From positions 124,001 to 188,000 of the forward strand of contig NZ_PJIP01000008.1 of NCBI RefSeq assembly GCF_002929375.1: a stretch of 64,000 nucleotides of DNA, written 5' to 3'. The notes beneath the pieces were generated by a model. That model did no database searches. It was not told the DNA's origin and worked only from the letters and a program-made list of their open reading frames with translations. The translations under genes and the position numbers were made by a program. Position 1 is the first letter of the stretch. Every line of letters starts with the position of its first letter. Origin of the DNA: Arthrobacter sp. DWC3. GTDB taxonomy: Bacteria > Actinomycetota > Actinomycetes > Actinomycetales > Micrococcaceae. Shown piece after piece: positions 16,415 through 25,383 of this stretch.

Positions 16415-17773
16415 TCATGCGTCCTCCCCCGCCGGGCGCCGGCTGCGCCGCTCCCCCAGTGCCACGAGCCGCTGGCCCGGCGCGAGCGTCCCGGCGCCGA
16501 CGGCGGCGGCCGGCGACGTCGCGCTGCCGGCCGGGGCGACGGTCCTCGGGCCGACGGCCTTCACCACGAGCACCGCGACGAGCGTGGTGAGCGGGACGGC
16601 GAGGACCAGGCCGATCGAGCCCACCAGCGTCCGCACCACCTCCTCGGCGAGCTCGCCGCTCGTCAGGGTGTCGAGCAGGGCGCGGTCGTAGAGCGAGACG
16701 AGGATCAGCACGGGCAGGGCCGCCCCGGCGTAGGCGAACGCGATGGTGTACACCGTGGACGCGATGTGGTCGCGGCCGATCCGCATGGCGGACGTGAAGA
16801 GCCGGCGCGCCGGCGTGTCGGGCGCCAGCTCGTGCAGCTCCCACACGGAGGAGGACTGCGTGATGGTCACGTCGTTGAGCACGCCGAGGCCGGAGATGAT
16901 GAGGCCGCACAAAATGATCGACGAGATGGACAGCTCGTCGGAGGCGTTGACCAGGGTGTAGGCGTTCTCGTCGCCCACGCCGGTGAGGTGGGCGGCGTCG
17001 GTGGCCCACGCCGCGAGGAGTGCCGTGACGCCGAGGCCGAAGACGGTGCCGAGCAGGGCGGTGGACGTCCGCGCGGAGACGCCGTGCGCGAAGTAGAGCA
17101 CCCCGTACATGATCACCACGGAGCCCACGAGCCCGAGGAGCAGGGGCGGCCGGCCCTCCACGAGGCCCGGCAGCACGAACCAGGCGAGGATCGCGAGGGC
17201 GCCCACGAGGCCGAGGATGGCCCGCAGCCCCCGCCAGCGCGCCACGGCGATGACGACGACGGCGTAGCCGACCGCGAGCGCCACGATGGGCACGGACCGC
17301 ACGAAGTCGACGAAGACGTAGGGCGCGGCCGCGCCCTGGCCGACCGCCGAGAGGTCCAGGTAGCGGATCTCGTCGCCCGCCTCGACGGACCCGGCCTTCG
17401 CGAGCTCCGGGGTGACCTCGACGGGGATGAGCCCGCCGCCGGCGGCGGGCTGCGTATAGGCGATGGTGCAGGTGGAGGCCGTGCCGCCGGCGTCGACCGT
17501 GGCCTGCGAGGACGGGCAGTCGCCCCGGCCGACCTCGCGGACGGTGCCGCGGTCGAAGCTGACGCCCTCCGCCGTGGCGTAGGGGCTGGCGACGGTCAGG
17601 GAGCTGCGGTCGCCGCTCGGCCAGAGCAGCACCATCGCGACGAGCGTGAGGACCCCGAGGGGGACGAGGAGGGCCGACAGCAGGAGGGTGGCCCGCTTCC
17701 GGGTGGCCATCACGGAGGCCGACGGCTCCGAACGCTCATCGGTGCGCGCGGCGTGCAGGTGGCTGGAGCCCAC
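16415..17773 (-). CDS. YibE/F family membrane protein
   Basis: This is a 452-residue protein with one N-terminal helix (LLLSALLVPLGVLTLVAMVLLW), an extracytoplasmic domain with a short Cys pair (DCPSSQ and STCTIAY), then about seven more helices. The membrane half carries the YibE/F family features RWRGLRAILGLVGALAIL and GLGVLNDVTITQSSSVWELHE. The family is widespread in Gram-positives and its function is not established; membrane transport or regulation has been suggested. The GTG at 17773 is preceded by GAGGGA at good spacing; an earlier in-frame start at 17863 is not supported. It diverges from the alpha/beta hydrolase gene. Confidence 0.85.
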   Translation of the reverse strand: MGSSHLHAARTDERSEPSASVMATRKRATLLLSALLVPLGVLTLVAMVLLWPSGDRSSLTVASPYATAEGVSFDRGTVREVGRGDCPSSQATVDAGGTASTCTIAYTQPAAGGGLIPVEVTPELAKAGSVEAGDEIRYLDLSAVGQGAAAPYVFVDFVRSVPIVALAVGYAVVVIAVARWRGLRAILGLVGALAILAWFVLPGLVEGRPPLLLGLVGSVVIMYGVLYFAHGVSARTSTALLGTVFGLGVTALLAAWATDAAHLTGVGDENAYTLVNASDELSISSIILCGLIISGLGVLNDVTITQSSSVWELHELAPDTPARRLFTSAMRIGRDHIASTVYTIAFAYAGAALPVLILVSLYDRALLDTLTSGELAEEVVRTLVGSIGLVLAVPLTTLVAVLVVKAVGPRTVAPAGSATSPAAAVGAGTLAPGQRLVALGERRSRRPAGEDA

Positions 17774-17938
17774 GGACTTCCCTCGGTGTCGGGCGATTGC
17801 TGGACAATGCTCAGGAGCAGCGGTGCGGCGGCCGGGGACGGACGCCTCCCGGGCGCCGAGCACCGTGTGCGATTCTACGCAGGGCGCGGGCGGGACAGGG
17901 ACGACGGGAGTCCTTCAGGGGCTCCGGAAGGACGGCAC

Positions 17939-18667
17939 ATGGCAGAGGAACCTCAGGCACGGCACAGGGATCCCGTGGTCGGCATCAGCGGGGCGGACGC
18001 CGGCGTGCGCGGCGTGGCGCTCGTCCTGCACGGCGGGCGGGCCCGGAGTTTCGAGGCCGTCCGAGCCCGGCACCTGAGCCCGCTGCGCATGCGCCCCTTC
18101 GCCGCGCGCCTCGCGGCCGGGGGCAGGCGCCACGGCCTCGCCGTGTGGACGCTGCGGAACAGGGTGCGCGGGTGGAACGGGTCGGAGCAGTCGGCCCTCG
18201 AGGACGCCCGGTGGGCCCTGGACCGGATCTCGGCGCAGTACCCTGCCGTGCCCGTGTACCTGCTGGGCCACTCGATGGGCGGGCTGACCGCGCTCTTCGC
18301 GGCCGGGCACCCGCAGGTCCGCGCCGTCGCGGCCCTCGCGCCCTGGCTGGAGCCGTCGAGTCCGGTGGAGCCCGTGCGCGGGCGCAGCGTCCTCGTCATG
18401 CACGGCGACACCGACCGGTGGACGAGCCCCACGGCATCGCTGTCCTTCGCCCGGCGTGCGCAGGGCGTGGCCCGCGACGTCCACTACGTGCGCATGCTCG
18501 GGGCCGGCCACTTCATGTTCCGCACCGTGCCGGTCTGGCACGGCATGAGCACGTCCTTCCTCCTCCGCCACTTCGCGCAGGACACGGGCGCGGTCCTCGA
18601 CGCCCGGACGCTCGAACGGTCCGCGGCGCTCTACCGCGCGCCGGATCCGCTCGGCATCACGGCCTGA
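17939..18667 (+). CDS. Alpha/beta hydrolase, lysophospholipase-like
   Basis: This is a 242-residue alpha/beta hydrolase. The nucleophile elbow is GHSMGG (within VYLLGHSMGGLTALFA), the acid is probably Asp in MHGDTDRWTSP and the base His in GAGHFMFR, all in the correct order. No signal peptide is visible, so it is cytoplasmic. Members of this type act on small esters or lysophospholipids; the substrate is not known. GGAAGGA precedes the ATG at 17939. The PlsC-like acyltransferase downstream, with a decayed gene between them, hints at a lipid role, which is only inferred. Confidence 0.82.
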   Translation: MAEEPQARHRDPVVGISGADAGVRGVALVLHGGRARSFEAVRARHLSPLRMRPFAARLAAGGRRHGLAVWTLRNRVRGWNGSEQSALEDARWALDRISAQYPAVPVYLLGHSMGGLTALFAAGHPQVRAVAALAPWLEPSSPVEPVRGRSVLVMHGDTDRWTSPTASLSFARRAQGVARDVHYVRMLGAGHFMFRTVPVWHGMSTSFLLRHFAQDTGAVLDARTLERSAALYRAPDPLGITA

Positions 18668-18695
18668 CCGGGTCCCCCACACCTCCCGCTCCCGG

Positions 18696-18999
18696 ATGCC
18701 CCATGACGCCCTCGTCCGACGCGACACGGTCCTCGGCACCGGGCTCTGGCGGTACACGCGGCACCCCGACTACTTCGGCGACGCCATGGTGGAGGCGGGG
18801 CTGTTCCCCGTGGCGGCCGGCTCCTGGCCGGGCGTGCTGACGGTCCTGTCCCCCGCCCTCCTGACCTGGGCGCTGGCGGCCGGGACCCGGAAAACCCCTG
18901 ACCGGGAGGCGTATCTCGGCCCGTCCGGGGTACAAAGAGTACGTGGAGAGCGCGAGCGGGTTCGTCCCGCTCCCGCGGAAGGCCGGAAGAAGGATCTGA
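18696..18999 (+). pseudogene. Remnant of a DUF1295 membrane protein, truncated and frameshifted
   Basis: The stretch encodes only the last third or so of a DUF1295 protein, a steroid-reductase or isoprenylcysteine-methyltransferase-like family. In the first frame it reads LGTGLWRYTRHPDYFGDAM and then WPGVLTVLSPALLTWALAAGT. At 18886-18888 (gggacccgg) one extra C breaks the frame. Removing it restores GTGKPLTGRRISARPGYKEY and a normal end, GFVPLPRKAGRRI, with stop at 18997-18999. The N-terminal helices, which should make up roughly the first two thirds, are absent upstream. So there are two lesions, although the single C alone could be a sequencing error. The remnant ends 2 nt before the acyltransferase start. 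Confidence 0.8.
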
Positions 19000-19001
19000 G
19001 C

Positions 19002-19817
19002 ATGGGATGGAAGCCGCGGCAGAACGACCGCATGTACCGCAGCGTGGTCCACGCGGGCAAGGCGGTCTTCGCCGCCCTGCGCCTGCCGATCATCGTGACC
19101 GGGACGGAGAACCTGCCGGCGTCGGACCCGCTGGCAGGCCGATCGCGCCGCGCGGTGCCCGGGCACGGCGCCGTCGTGGCGATCACCCACTTCGGCTACC
19201 TCGACTTCGCGTTCGCCGAGCTCGTCCTGTGGAACCACGCCCGCATCCAGGCGCGCTACATGATCTCCAAGCGGGCGGCCGAGCACTGGTTCGTCAGCCC
19301 GTTCGTCCACGGGCTCGGCCACGTGATCACGGACCGGAGGGCGGGTGCCGAAGCGTACGACGACGCCCTCGCGAAGCTGCGCGCGGGTGAGTACGTGGCG
19401 ATCCTGCCCGAGGCGGGTGTGTCCCGCAGCTTCACGGTCCGCGGCCTGAAGACCGGCGCGGTGCGGCTGGCCGCCGAGGCCGGGGTCCCGGTAATCCCCG
19501 TCTCGGTGTGGGGTGCGCACCGGCTGCTGACCCGCGGGCACGGGTTCTCCCCCCGGCGGGCCTGGAGGTCCCCCGTCCGCGTGCACATCGGCGTGCCCAT
19601 CCACCACGCGCCCGGCCTCGACGTGGCGGAGGAGACGGAGAAACTGCGCCGGGAGCTGCAGGACGGCATCGACACGTGCATCGCCGACTTCCCCGTGACC
19701 GCCGAGCCCGGCGCCTGGTGGATGCCGGCCCACCTCGGCGGCAGCGCCATGACGGACGCCGAGCGCGAGGCCGCCGACGTCGCGGACCTGGAGGCCGGGC
19801 GGCACAGCCGGGGCTGA
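19002..19817 (+). CDS. Lysophospholipid acyltransferase family protein (PlsC-like)
   Basis: This is a 271-residue acyltransferase of the PlsC family, which moves acyl chains to lysophospholipids at the membrane. The catalytic H-x4-D motif is HFGYLD (within AITHFGYLDFAFAEL), and the second block is ILPEAGVSRS, in place of the common FPEGTRS. The third block is VPVIPVSVWGAHRLL. The C-terminus is charged. AAGGA precedes the ATG at 19002, inside the tail of the DUF1295 remnant, so it was probably once translationally coupled to that gene. The acceptor lipid is unknown. Confidence 0.85.
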   Translation: MGWKPRQNDRMYRSVVHAGKAVFAALRLPIIVTGTENLPASDPLAGRSRRAVPGHGAVVAITHFGYLDFAFAELVLWNHARIQARYMISKRAAEHWFVSPFVHGLGHVITDRRAGAEAYDDALAKLRAGEYVAILPEAGVSRSFTVRGLKTGAVRLAAEAGVPVIPVSVWGAHRLLTRGHGFSPRRAWRSPVRVHIGVPIHHAPGLDVAEETEKLRRELQDGIDTCIADFPVTAEPGAWWMPAHLGGSAMTDAEREAADVADLEAGRHSRG

Positions 19818-19852
19818 ACCAGGGCCGAGCCGAGCCCGGGGCGTCGCGCGCC

Positions 19853-20764
19853 TCAGGCCGTCGCGACGACGAGCGTCTCCGGTCCCCCGAGCCGTGCGGC
19901 GCCCGTGGCCAGCAGGGGCTCGACGACGGCGACCAGGGCCTCCATCGAGTCGTCCACCTCGACCTGGATGGGGTACTGGTGCACGAGCATCGCGACCATG
20001 GTGGCGACGGCGGCCTGCTGCTCCTGCGGGGCGAGCGTGGTGTCGTACCCGAGCAGCACGTCCGCGGGTTCGTCGGTGCGGGCCTGTGTGTAGCTGACCG
20101 CGAACGCCGCGATGGTCCCGCCGTCGCCCTTCGGCCGGTCCCGGAGCACGATCGCCCCGCCGGCGCCGCTCGTGTCGGCGAGGAACAGCTGCTGTGCGCG
20201 CCCGAGGCCGAGCTCCGCCCGGTCCCAGGTGTGCACGGACTCGTAGAAGGCGGCGAGCGCCCGGGTCAGCTCCACCGATCCGGTGGCGGCCTCCTCGAGC
20301 TGCGGACCGTGGGCGTCGTCGAACGCCGGGGCCGCGAGCGCACCGGGCCCGACGACCACGAGCCGCGAGCGCTGCAGCGCGGCGAAGCCCGTGGCCTCGG
20401 CGAACGCGGCGCCGGTGGTGCCCGGCGTCACCTTGGACCGCAGGGCCGTGATGCCCTGCGGTGAGGCGGCGGCCTCGTGCTGGAGCATGGCCAGCAGCGT
20501 GGAGCCGACGCCGGCGCGCCGGTGGTCCTCGGCGACCTCGATGTAGCACCACAGCCGGTCGGGGTGGAGGGCCGCGCCGTAGACGCAGCCCGCCGCGACG
20601 GGGATACCCTGGTCCACCACGGTGATGCACCGGTTCCACGGCTCGTCCGAAGGGGTGCGGAACGAGCCGCGGAACTGCTCTGCGGCGGCCGACTCGGGAC
20701 CGCCCCAGAGCTGGAGGAGCTCGAGGTCGTCCCCTTCCTGCCAGGCGCGGTACTCGAGGGCCAT
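19853..20764 (-). CDS. Double-domain GNAT acetyltransferase
   Basis: This is a 303-residue protein with an N-terminal GNAT fold. The acetyl-CoA loop reads VAEDHRRAGVGSTLLAML (R-x2-G-x-G/A type), followed by ATGFAALQRSRLVVV. The C-terminal half has a second, weaker GNAT-like region without a clear CoA loop. The ATG at 20764 shares one base with the stop of glyS (TGATG), so translation is coupled to glycyl-tRNA synthetase. The acetylated target is unknown. Coupling to a tRNA synthetase makes a role near translation possible, but this is inference. Confidence 0.8.
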   Translation of the reverse strand: MALEYRAWQEGDDLELLQLWGGPESAAAEQFRGSFRTPSDEPWNRCITVVDQGIPVAAGCVYGAALHPDRLWCYIEVAEDHRRAGVGSTLLAMLQHEAAASPQGITALRSKVTPGTTGAAFAEATGFAALQRSRLVVVGPGALAAPAFDDAHGPQLEEAATGSVELTRALAAFYESVHTWDRAELGLGRAQQLFLADTSGAGGAIVLRDRPKGDGGTIAAFAVSYTQARTDEPADVLLGYDTTLAPQEQQAAVATMVAMLVHQYPIQVEVDDSMEALVAVVEPLLATGAARLGGPETLVVATA

Positions 20765-22152
20765 CAGGCGCCGATCAGGCGGGCCGCGAGGTAGCCCTGC
20801 ACCTGGTCGAGGGAGACGCGCTCCTGCGTCATGGTGTCGCGCTCCCGGATGGTGACCGCCTGGTCCTCGAGCGTGTCGAAGTCCACCGTGATGCAGAACG
20901 GCGTGCCGATCTCGTCCTGCCGGCGGTAGCGGCGGCCGATGGCGCCGGCGTCGTCGAAGTCGATGTTCCAGCCCTTGCGCAGCTGGGCCGCGAGGTCCTT
21001 GGCCTTCGGGGACAGGTCCTCGTTGCGGCTCAGCGGCAGCACGGCGGCCTTGACGGGCGCGAGGCGCGGATCGAGCTTCAGGACGGTGCGCTTGTCCACG
21101 CCGCCCTTGGCGTTGGGGGCCTCGTCCTCGGTGTACGAGTCGACGAGGAACGCCATGAAGGAGCGGGTCAGGCCGGCCGCGGGCTCGATCACGTAGGGGG
21201 TGTAGCGCTCGTTGGTGGCCTGGTTGAAGTAGCCGAGGTCCGTGCCCGAGTGCTTGGAGTGGGTGGAGAGGTCGAAGTCGGTGCGGTTGGCGATGCCTTC
21301 GAGCTCGCCCCACTCGGAGCCGGTGAAGCCGAAGCGGTACTCGATGTCCGTGGTGCCCTTGGAGTAGTGGCTGAGCTTCTCGAGCGGGTGCTCGAAGAGG
21401 CGCAGGTTCTCCGGGTCGATGCCGAGGTCGGTGTACCAGGCGAAGCGCTGGTCGATCCAGTACCTGTGCCACTCCTCGTCGGTGCCCGGCTCGACGAAGA
21501 ACTCCATCTCCATCTGCTCGAACTCGCGGGTGCGGAAGATGAAGTTGCCCGGGGTGATCTCGTTGCGGAAGCTCTTGCCGATCTGGCCGATGCCGAACGG
21601 CGGCTTCTTGCGCGCGGTGGTCAGCACGTTGTTGAAGTTCACGAAGATGCCCTGCGCGGTCTCGGGCCGCAGGTAGTGCATGCCCTCCTCCGAGGCCACG
21701 GGGCCGAGGAAGGTCTTGAGGAGCCCGGAGAACTCCTGCGGTTCGGTCCACTGGCCCTTGGTGCCGCAGTTCGCGCACGTCACGTCCTGCAGCCCGTTCT
21801 CGGGTGCGCGGCCCTTCTTCTCCTCGTACTCCTCCTCGAGGTGGTCCGCGCGGTAGCGCTTGTGGCAGGAGAGGCACTCGACCAGCGGATCGCTGAAGAC
21901 GTCCACGTGCCCCGAGGCCTCCCACACCTGGCGGGGGAGGATGACGGCGGAATCGAGCCCGACGACGTCCTCGCGGCCGCGCACCATGGTCTGCCACCAC
22001 TGGCGCTTGATGTTCTCCTTGAGTTCGGCGCCCAGGGGCCCGTAGTCCCAGGCGGACCGGGAGCCGCCGTAGATCTCCCCCGACTGGAACACGAAGCCGC
22101 GCCGCTTGGCGAGCGAGATGATGGGGTCGAGTGCTGACTTGGCTGCTGCCAT
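20764..22152 (-). CDS. glyS: Glycyl-tRNA synthetase (dimeric, single chain)
   Basis: This is a 462-residue class II synthetase of the alpha2 type that charges tRNA-Gly. Motif 1 lies after [20 protein letters not shown] zinc-type insert has CLSCHKRY and CANCGTKG. Motif 2 is [25 protein letters not shown], abbreviated here as FRNEI and REFEQMEME, and motif 3 residues include [10 protein letters not shown]. The C-terminal anticodon domain ends in LAARLIGA. No T-box leader is visible upstream on the minus strand. It is immediately followed, with a one-base overlap, by a GNAT gene. Confidence 0.97.
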   Translation of the reverse strand: MAAAKSALDPIISLAKRRGFVFQSGEIYGGSRSAWDYGPLGAELKENIKRQWWQTMVRGREDVVGLDSAVILPRQVWEASGHVDVFSDPLVECLSCHKRYRADHLEEEYEEKKGRAPENGLQDVTCANCGTKGQWTEPQEFSGLLKTFLGPVASEEGMHYLRPETAQGIFVNFNNVLTTARKKPPFGIGQIGKSFRNEITPGNFIFRTREFEQMEMEFFVEPGTDEEWHRYWIDQRFAWYTDLGIDPENLRLFEHPLEKLSHYSKGTTDIEYRFGFTGSEWGELEGIANRTDFDLSTHSKHSGTDLGYFNQATNERYTPYVIEPAAGLTRSFMAFLVDSYTEDEAPNAKGGVDKRTVLKLDPRLAPVKAAVLPLSRNEDLSPKAKDLAAQLRKGWNIDFDDAGAIGRRYRRQDEIGTPFCITVDFDTLEDQAVTIRERDTMTQERVSLDQVQGYLAARLIGA

Positions 22153-22328
22153 GGTGTTTCTTCTCCAGTTCTGTGCAGGCCGCTGGGTGCGGTCCGCGGG
22201 TGGGGGCGCGAGGTGTCGCGTGCTGCAGGCGGTCCGGGCCGCGAGGGCGCGGAAAGCTACCGGAGCAAGCCTACCGGGTGGATTCCGGGCGGCGCGGGCG
22301 CCGCCTCCGGCGCCCCTCCGACCGACCC

Positions 22329-22357
22329 TTGACGCGACAGGGGAAGCTCCCTAGGTT
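22329..22357 (+). promoter_or_regulatory. Promoter of the M28 peptidase gene
   Basis: TTGACG (22329-22334), a 17-nt spacer and TAGGTT (22352-22357) form a near-consensus housekeeping promoter. It predicts a start near 22364 and a 5' leader of about 70 nt. The leader contains a GC-rich hairpin (CGGCCCGG/CCGGGCCG) before the GAAGGA ribosome site. Confidence 0.7.
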
Positions 22358-22433
22358 GAGGACACCCAGACGTGTGACCCATGTCACTGACCCGGCCCGG
22401 ACCTCCCGGGCCGCCCGCAGCCGAAGGACTCCC

Positions 22434-24053
22434 ATGACTCGTCCCCTCAGCCACCCGCGCGCCCGGATCGGGCGCTCGGCCGTGGCGCTCGCCAGCGGTC
22501 TCGCCCTCGTGGCGGGCACAGGCTTCGCGGCCAACGCCGCCCCCACGTTCGACAACAGCAACAACAACTCCTCGAAGAAGCTCCGCGCCGCGGTGACGGT
22601 CGACAAGGTCGTCGGCCACCTCACGGCACTGGACGCCATCGCGGGAGCCAACGGCAACAACCGGGCCTCGGGCACCGAGGGCTACGCGGACTCGGTGGAC
22701 TACGTCGTCGGCAAGCTCCGCGCCGCAGGCTACACGCCCACCGTCCAGCCCTTCACGTTCCCCTTCTTCGCCGAGGTGGGCCCCGCCGTCCTGGCGCAGA
22801 CCACGCCCGACGCCGTCGCCTACGGCTCCGGCGACGTCGCCACCATGACGTTCTCCGCCCCCGGCGACGTCTCGGCGGCCATCACGGCCGTCGACACGGC
22901 GGGCACGGCCACCGCCACCGGTACGAGCGGCTGTGAGGCCTCCGACTTCACCGGCTTCACGCCCGGGTCCATCGCGCTGGTGCAGCGCGGCAGCTGCACC
23001 TTCGCCATCAAGGCCGCCAACGCCGAGGCCGCGGGCGCGGCGGCGGTCATCGTGTTCAACACCGGAGTGGGTGCCAATACGGGCGCCGTGGCCGGGACCC
23101 TCGGGGCACCGGACCTCGTGGGCATCCCCGTGGTGGGCGCGAGCTTCGCGGCAGGCGTCGACCTGATCGGCCAGGGGGTCACCGGCAGGGTGGCCGTGGA
23201 CACCGTCTCGGAGAACCGGGAGACCTACAACGTGATCGCCGAGACCTCGACGGGCGACGCCGACAACGTGGTGATGGTGGGCGCCCACCTCGACAGCGTC
23301 CTCGCCGGTCCCGGGATCAACGACAACGGGACGGGCAGCGCGGGGATCCTCGCGGTGGCCGAGGGCATGAGCAAGGTCAGGACCGCGAACAAGGTGCGCT
23401 TCGCCTGGTGGGGCGCCGAGGAGGAGGGCCTGCTCGGGTCCGAGTTCTACGTCGCGGATCTCGCGGCGAAGGGCACGCTCGACTCCGTGGGCCTGTACCT
23501 GAACTTCGACATGATCGGATCGCCGAACTTCGGGCGCTTCGTGTACGACGGCGACAACTCCGCCTTCCCGGTGGGTCCCGACGCCGCGGCCGGTCCCGAG
23601 GGTTCCGGGCAGATCGAACAGGACTTCCACGACTACTTCGCGTCCCAGGGGCTGGCCTCCGGTGAGACCGCGTTCAGCGGCAGGAGCGACTACGGCCCCT
23701 TCATCGCGCAGGGCATCCCCGCCGGCGGCCTGTTCACCGGGGCCGAGGGCATCAAGACTCCCGAGCAGGCCACCCTGTTCGGCGGCGAGGCGGGCGCTCC
23801 CTACGACGCGTGCTACCACGCGGCCTGCGACGACACGAACAACCTCAGCATCGAGGCGCTGGACCAGATGAGCGACGCCGTCTCGCACCTGACCGTGACC
23901 TACGCCGAGAGCACGTTCGGCGTCAACGGCGCCGGGACCCCGGTCAAGGGCAAGGGCACGAAGGACCGCTTCGAGGGCAACCCGCTCGGCGGCGGCACCG
24001 AGAGCGGCGGCGGGCTCCACCCGGAACACGACCACGAGGCCGCGGACCACTAG
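22434..24053 (+). CDS. Secreted M28 aminopeptidase with PA domain
   Basis: This is a 539-residue exported zinc aminopeptidase. A signal peptide (about residues 1-35, with helix SAVALASGLALVAGTGFAA and cleavage after ANA) is followed by the start of the peptidase, an inserted PA domain (about 150-250, IALVQRGSCTFAIKA), then the M28 core. Zinc and catalytic residues are visible in GAHLDSV, INDNGTGSAG, WGAEEEGLLGS, FDMIGSPN and CYHAACDD. It resembles Streptomyces aminopeptidase S with a PA domain and likely degrades extracellular peptides. The C-terminal tail is Gly/His-rich. The ATG at 22434 follows GAAGGA. A strong promoter lies upstream and a 19-bp terminator directly downstream, so it is monocistronic. 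Confidence 0.92.
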   Translation: MTRPLSHPRARIGRSAVALASGLALVAGTGFAANAAPTFDNSNNNSSKKLRAAVTVDKVVGHLTALDAIAGANGNNRASGTEGYADSVDYVVGKLRAAGYTPTVQPFTFPFFAEVGPAVLAQTTPDAVAYGSGDVATMTFSAPGDVSAAITAVDTAGTATATGTSGCEASDFTGFTPGSIALVQRGSCTFAIKAANAEAAGAAAVIVFNTGVGANTGAVAGTLGAPDLVGIPVVGASFAAGVDLIGQGVTGRVAVDTVSENRETYNVIAETSTGDADNVVMVGAHLDSVLAGPGINDNGTGSAGILAVAEGMSKVRTANKVRFAWWGAEEEGLLGSEFYVADLAAKGTLDSVGLYLNFDMIGSPNFGRFVYDGDNSAFPVGPDAAAGPEGSGQIEQDFHDYFASQGLASGETAFSGRSDYGPFIAQGIPAGGLFTGAEGIKTPEQATLFGGEAGAPYDACYHAACDDTNNLSIEALDQMSDAVSHLTVTYAESTFGVNGAGTPVKGKGTKDRFEGNPLGGGTESGGGLHPEHDHEAADH

Positions 24054-24058
24054 GCCCG

Positions 24059-24098
24059 GGGAAGGGGCTGCTCCCGGTGCCGGGAGCAGCCCCTTCCC
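24059..24098 (+). terminator. Perfect 19-bp hairpin terminator
   Basis: The left arm 24059-24077 and right arm 24080-24098 pair without mismatch around a two-base loop. It begins 6 nt after the M28 stop. The convergent transporter gene ends at 24150, so the hairpin may serve both directions. Confidence 0.85.
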
Positions 24099-24149
24099 GT
24101 GTCGGCGTCCGGTCGGTGGCCGGCCGCCCACGCCCCCGCCCGGTCGGGG

Positions 24150-25112
24150 TCAGGCGCGGATCCGCCGGGGCCAGGGCAGCGTGGTGAGGATGATCGCGAC
24201 GAGTGTCAGGAGCGTGCCGGCGACCGTCGCGAACACCACGATGGTGCCGGGCGCGGGGACCAGCAGGTCCAGCAGCAGCGATCCGACGAGCTGTCCGCCG
24301 ATCATGCAGAGCCCGGTGAGGAGCACACCGAGGCTGCGCACGAGGAGGGCGCCGAGTGCGATGAAGATGCAGCCCATGGGGCCGCCGAGGTAGTACCACC
24401 ACTCCGACGGCAGCGGGTTGCCGGGCCCGGCGATCGCGATCTTGACGAGCCAGGCCGTGAGCAGCACCGCCGTGCCGGCGATGAAGTTCATCAGGGTCGC
24501 TGCCAGCGGCGTCCCGTAGTGGAGTGCCGCGGTGCCGTTCATGGCCTGCTGGAAGCTCATGAGCACGCCGGCCGCGACGGGCAGCAGCACGGGCACCAGC
24601 CAGCTCGAGAGCTCCCCCGCGGCGCCGAAGCGCGGTGAGACGGCCCACACCACGGACAGGACGGTGAGGACCACGCCGATCACGCGCATGGGCGTCGCCG
24701 CGCGCTTGCCGCCCGGCCCGATGCCCGCCTTGTCGACGAGGAGGCCGCTGAGGGTCTGGCCCATGACGGCGGCGACCGTGAAGAGTGCGACGCCGAGGAT
24801 GCCGATGGTCAGGGACTGCGAGAACACGAAGAACGCGCCGATGGCCCCGGCGGCGACGTAGTAGGGCGGGAAGCGGCGCTCACGGACCGAGGGGATGATC
24901 TGGCGGGCGCCCGCCCGGGCGCTCGGCACCGCGAGCGTCAGGGCGATCATCACCACCAGGCCCGTGCCGAAGCTGATGAGCGCCGCCGCGATGCCGTCGT
25001 CGAGCACCGTCCCGAGCGCACCGTTGATCCTGCCCTGGACAGGGATGGCGAGCCCTGCGGCGAGGGCGAGGGGGAAACCGACAGCGGGGGGAAGGGCAGG
25101 CGCATCAGACAC
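24150..25112 (-). CDS. DMT-family transporter, YdcZ/DUF606 type, two fused halves
   Basis: This is a 320-residue protein with about ten helices made of two tandem YdcZ (DUF606) units. The first unit has LAAGLAIPVQGRINGALG and a GQTLSGLLVDKAG motif; the second repeats the pattern as LLPVAAGVLMSFQQAMNGT and IGGQLVGSLLLDLL. Single-unit members work as pairs, so the fused form probably folds alone. The substrate is unknown. The start is GTG at 25112. It is divergent from the S4 gene, 40 nt away, and converges on the M28 terminator. Confidence 0.85.
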   Translation of the reverse strand: MSDAPALPPAVGFPLALAAGLAIPVQGRINGALGTVLDDGIAAALISFGTGLVVMIALTLAVPSARAGARQIIPSVRERRFPPYYVAAGAIGAFFVFSQSLTIGILGVALFTVAAVMGQTLSGLLVDKAGIGPGGKRAATPMRVIGVVLTVLSVVWAVSPRFGAAGELSSWLVPVLLPVAAGVLMSFQQAMNGTAALHYGTPLAATLMNFIAGTAVLLTAWLVKIAIAGPGNPLPSEWWYYLGGPMGCIFIALGALLVRSLGVLLTGLCMIGGQLVGSLLLDLLVPAPGTIVVFATVAGTLLTLVAIILTTLPWPRRIRA

Positions 25113-25152
25113 CCGTCCAGCCTAGTCGGGCGGGGTCCGGCAGAATGGACGC

Positions 25153-25383
25153 ATGACCGACGACGCATCCCCCGCAGACCTGCCCATCCGCGACGACATG
25201 ATCCGCCTCGGGCAGTTGCTGAAGCTCGCGTCCCTCGCGGAGGACGGCGTCGAGGCGAAGACGCTGATCGACAACGGCCTCGTGCAGGTCAACGGGCAGA
25301 TCGAGGAGCGCCGCGGCCGGCAGCTCCACCCCGGGGACACCGTCGGCGTCAACGGGACCACGGTCCGCATCACGCGCGGCTGA
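25153..25383 (+). CDS. S4-domain RNA-binding protein (YbcJ-like)
   Basis: This is a 76-residue protein that is almost entirely an S4 RNA-binding domain: MIRLGQLLKLASLAEDGVEAKTLI, then GLVQVNGQIEERRGRQLHPGD. It matches the small YbcJ/RlbA-type proteins thought to bind ribosomal or transfer RNA. CAGAAT ends 7 nt before the ATG at 25153, so the transcript is probably leaderless. Its last 14 bases overlap the end of the convergent esterase gene. Confidence 0.88.
   Translation: MTDDASPADLPIRDDMIRLGQLLKLASLAEDGVEAKTLIDNGLVQVNGQIEERRGRQLHPGDTVGVNGTTVRITRG

Noticed and set aside
18696-19817. One fused protein of DUF1295 remnant and acyltransferase
   Set aside because: The first part runs out of its family frame after 18888, and the acyltransferase has its own ribosome site and ATG at 19002.
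22153-22433. T-box leader for glyS
   Set aside because: I looked for the conserved T-box sequence and specifier hairpin on the minus strand and found neither.
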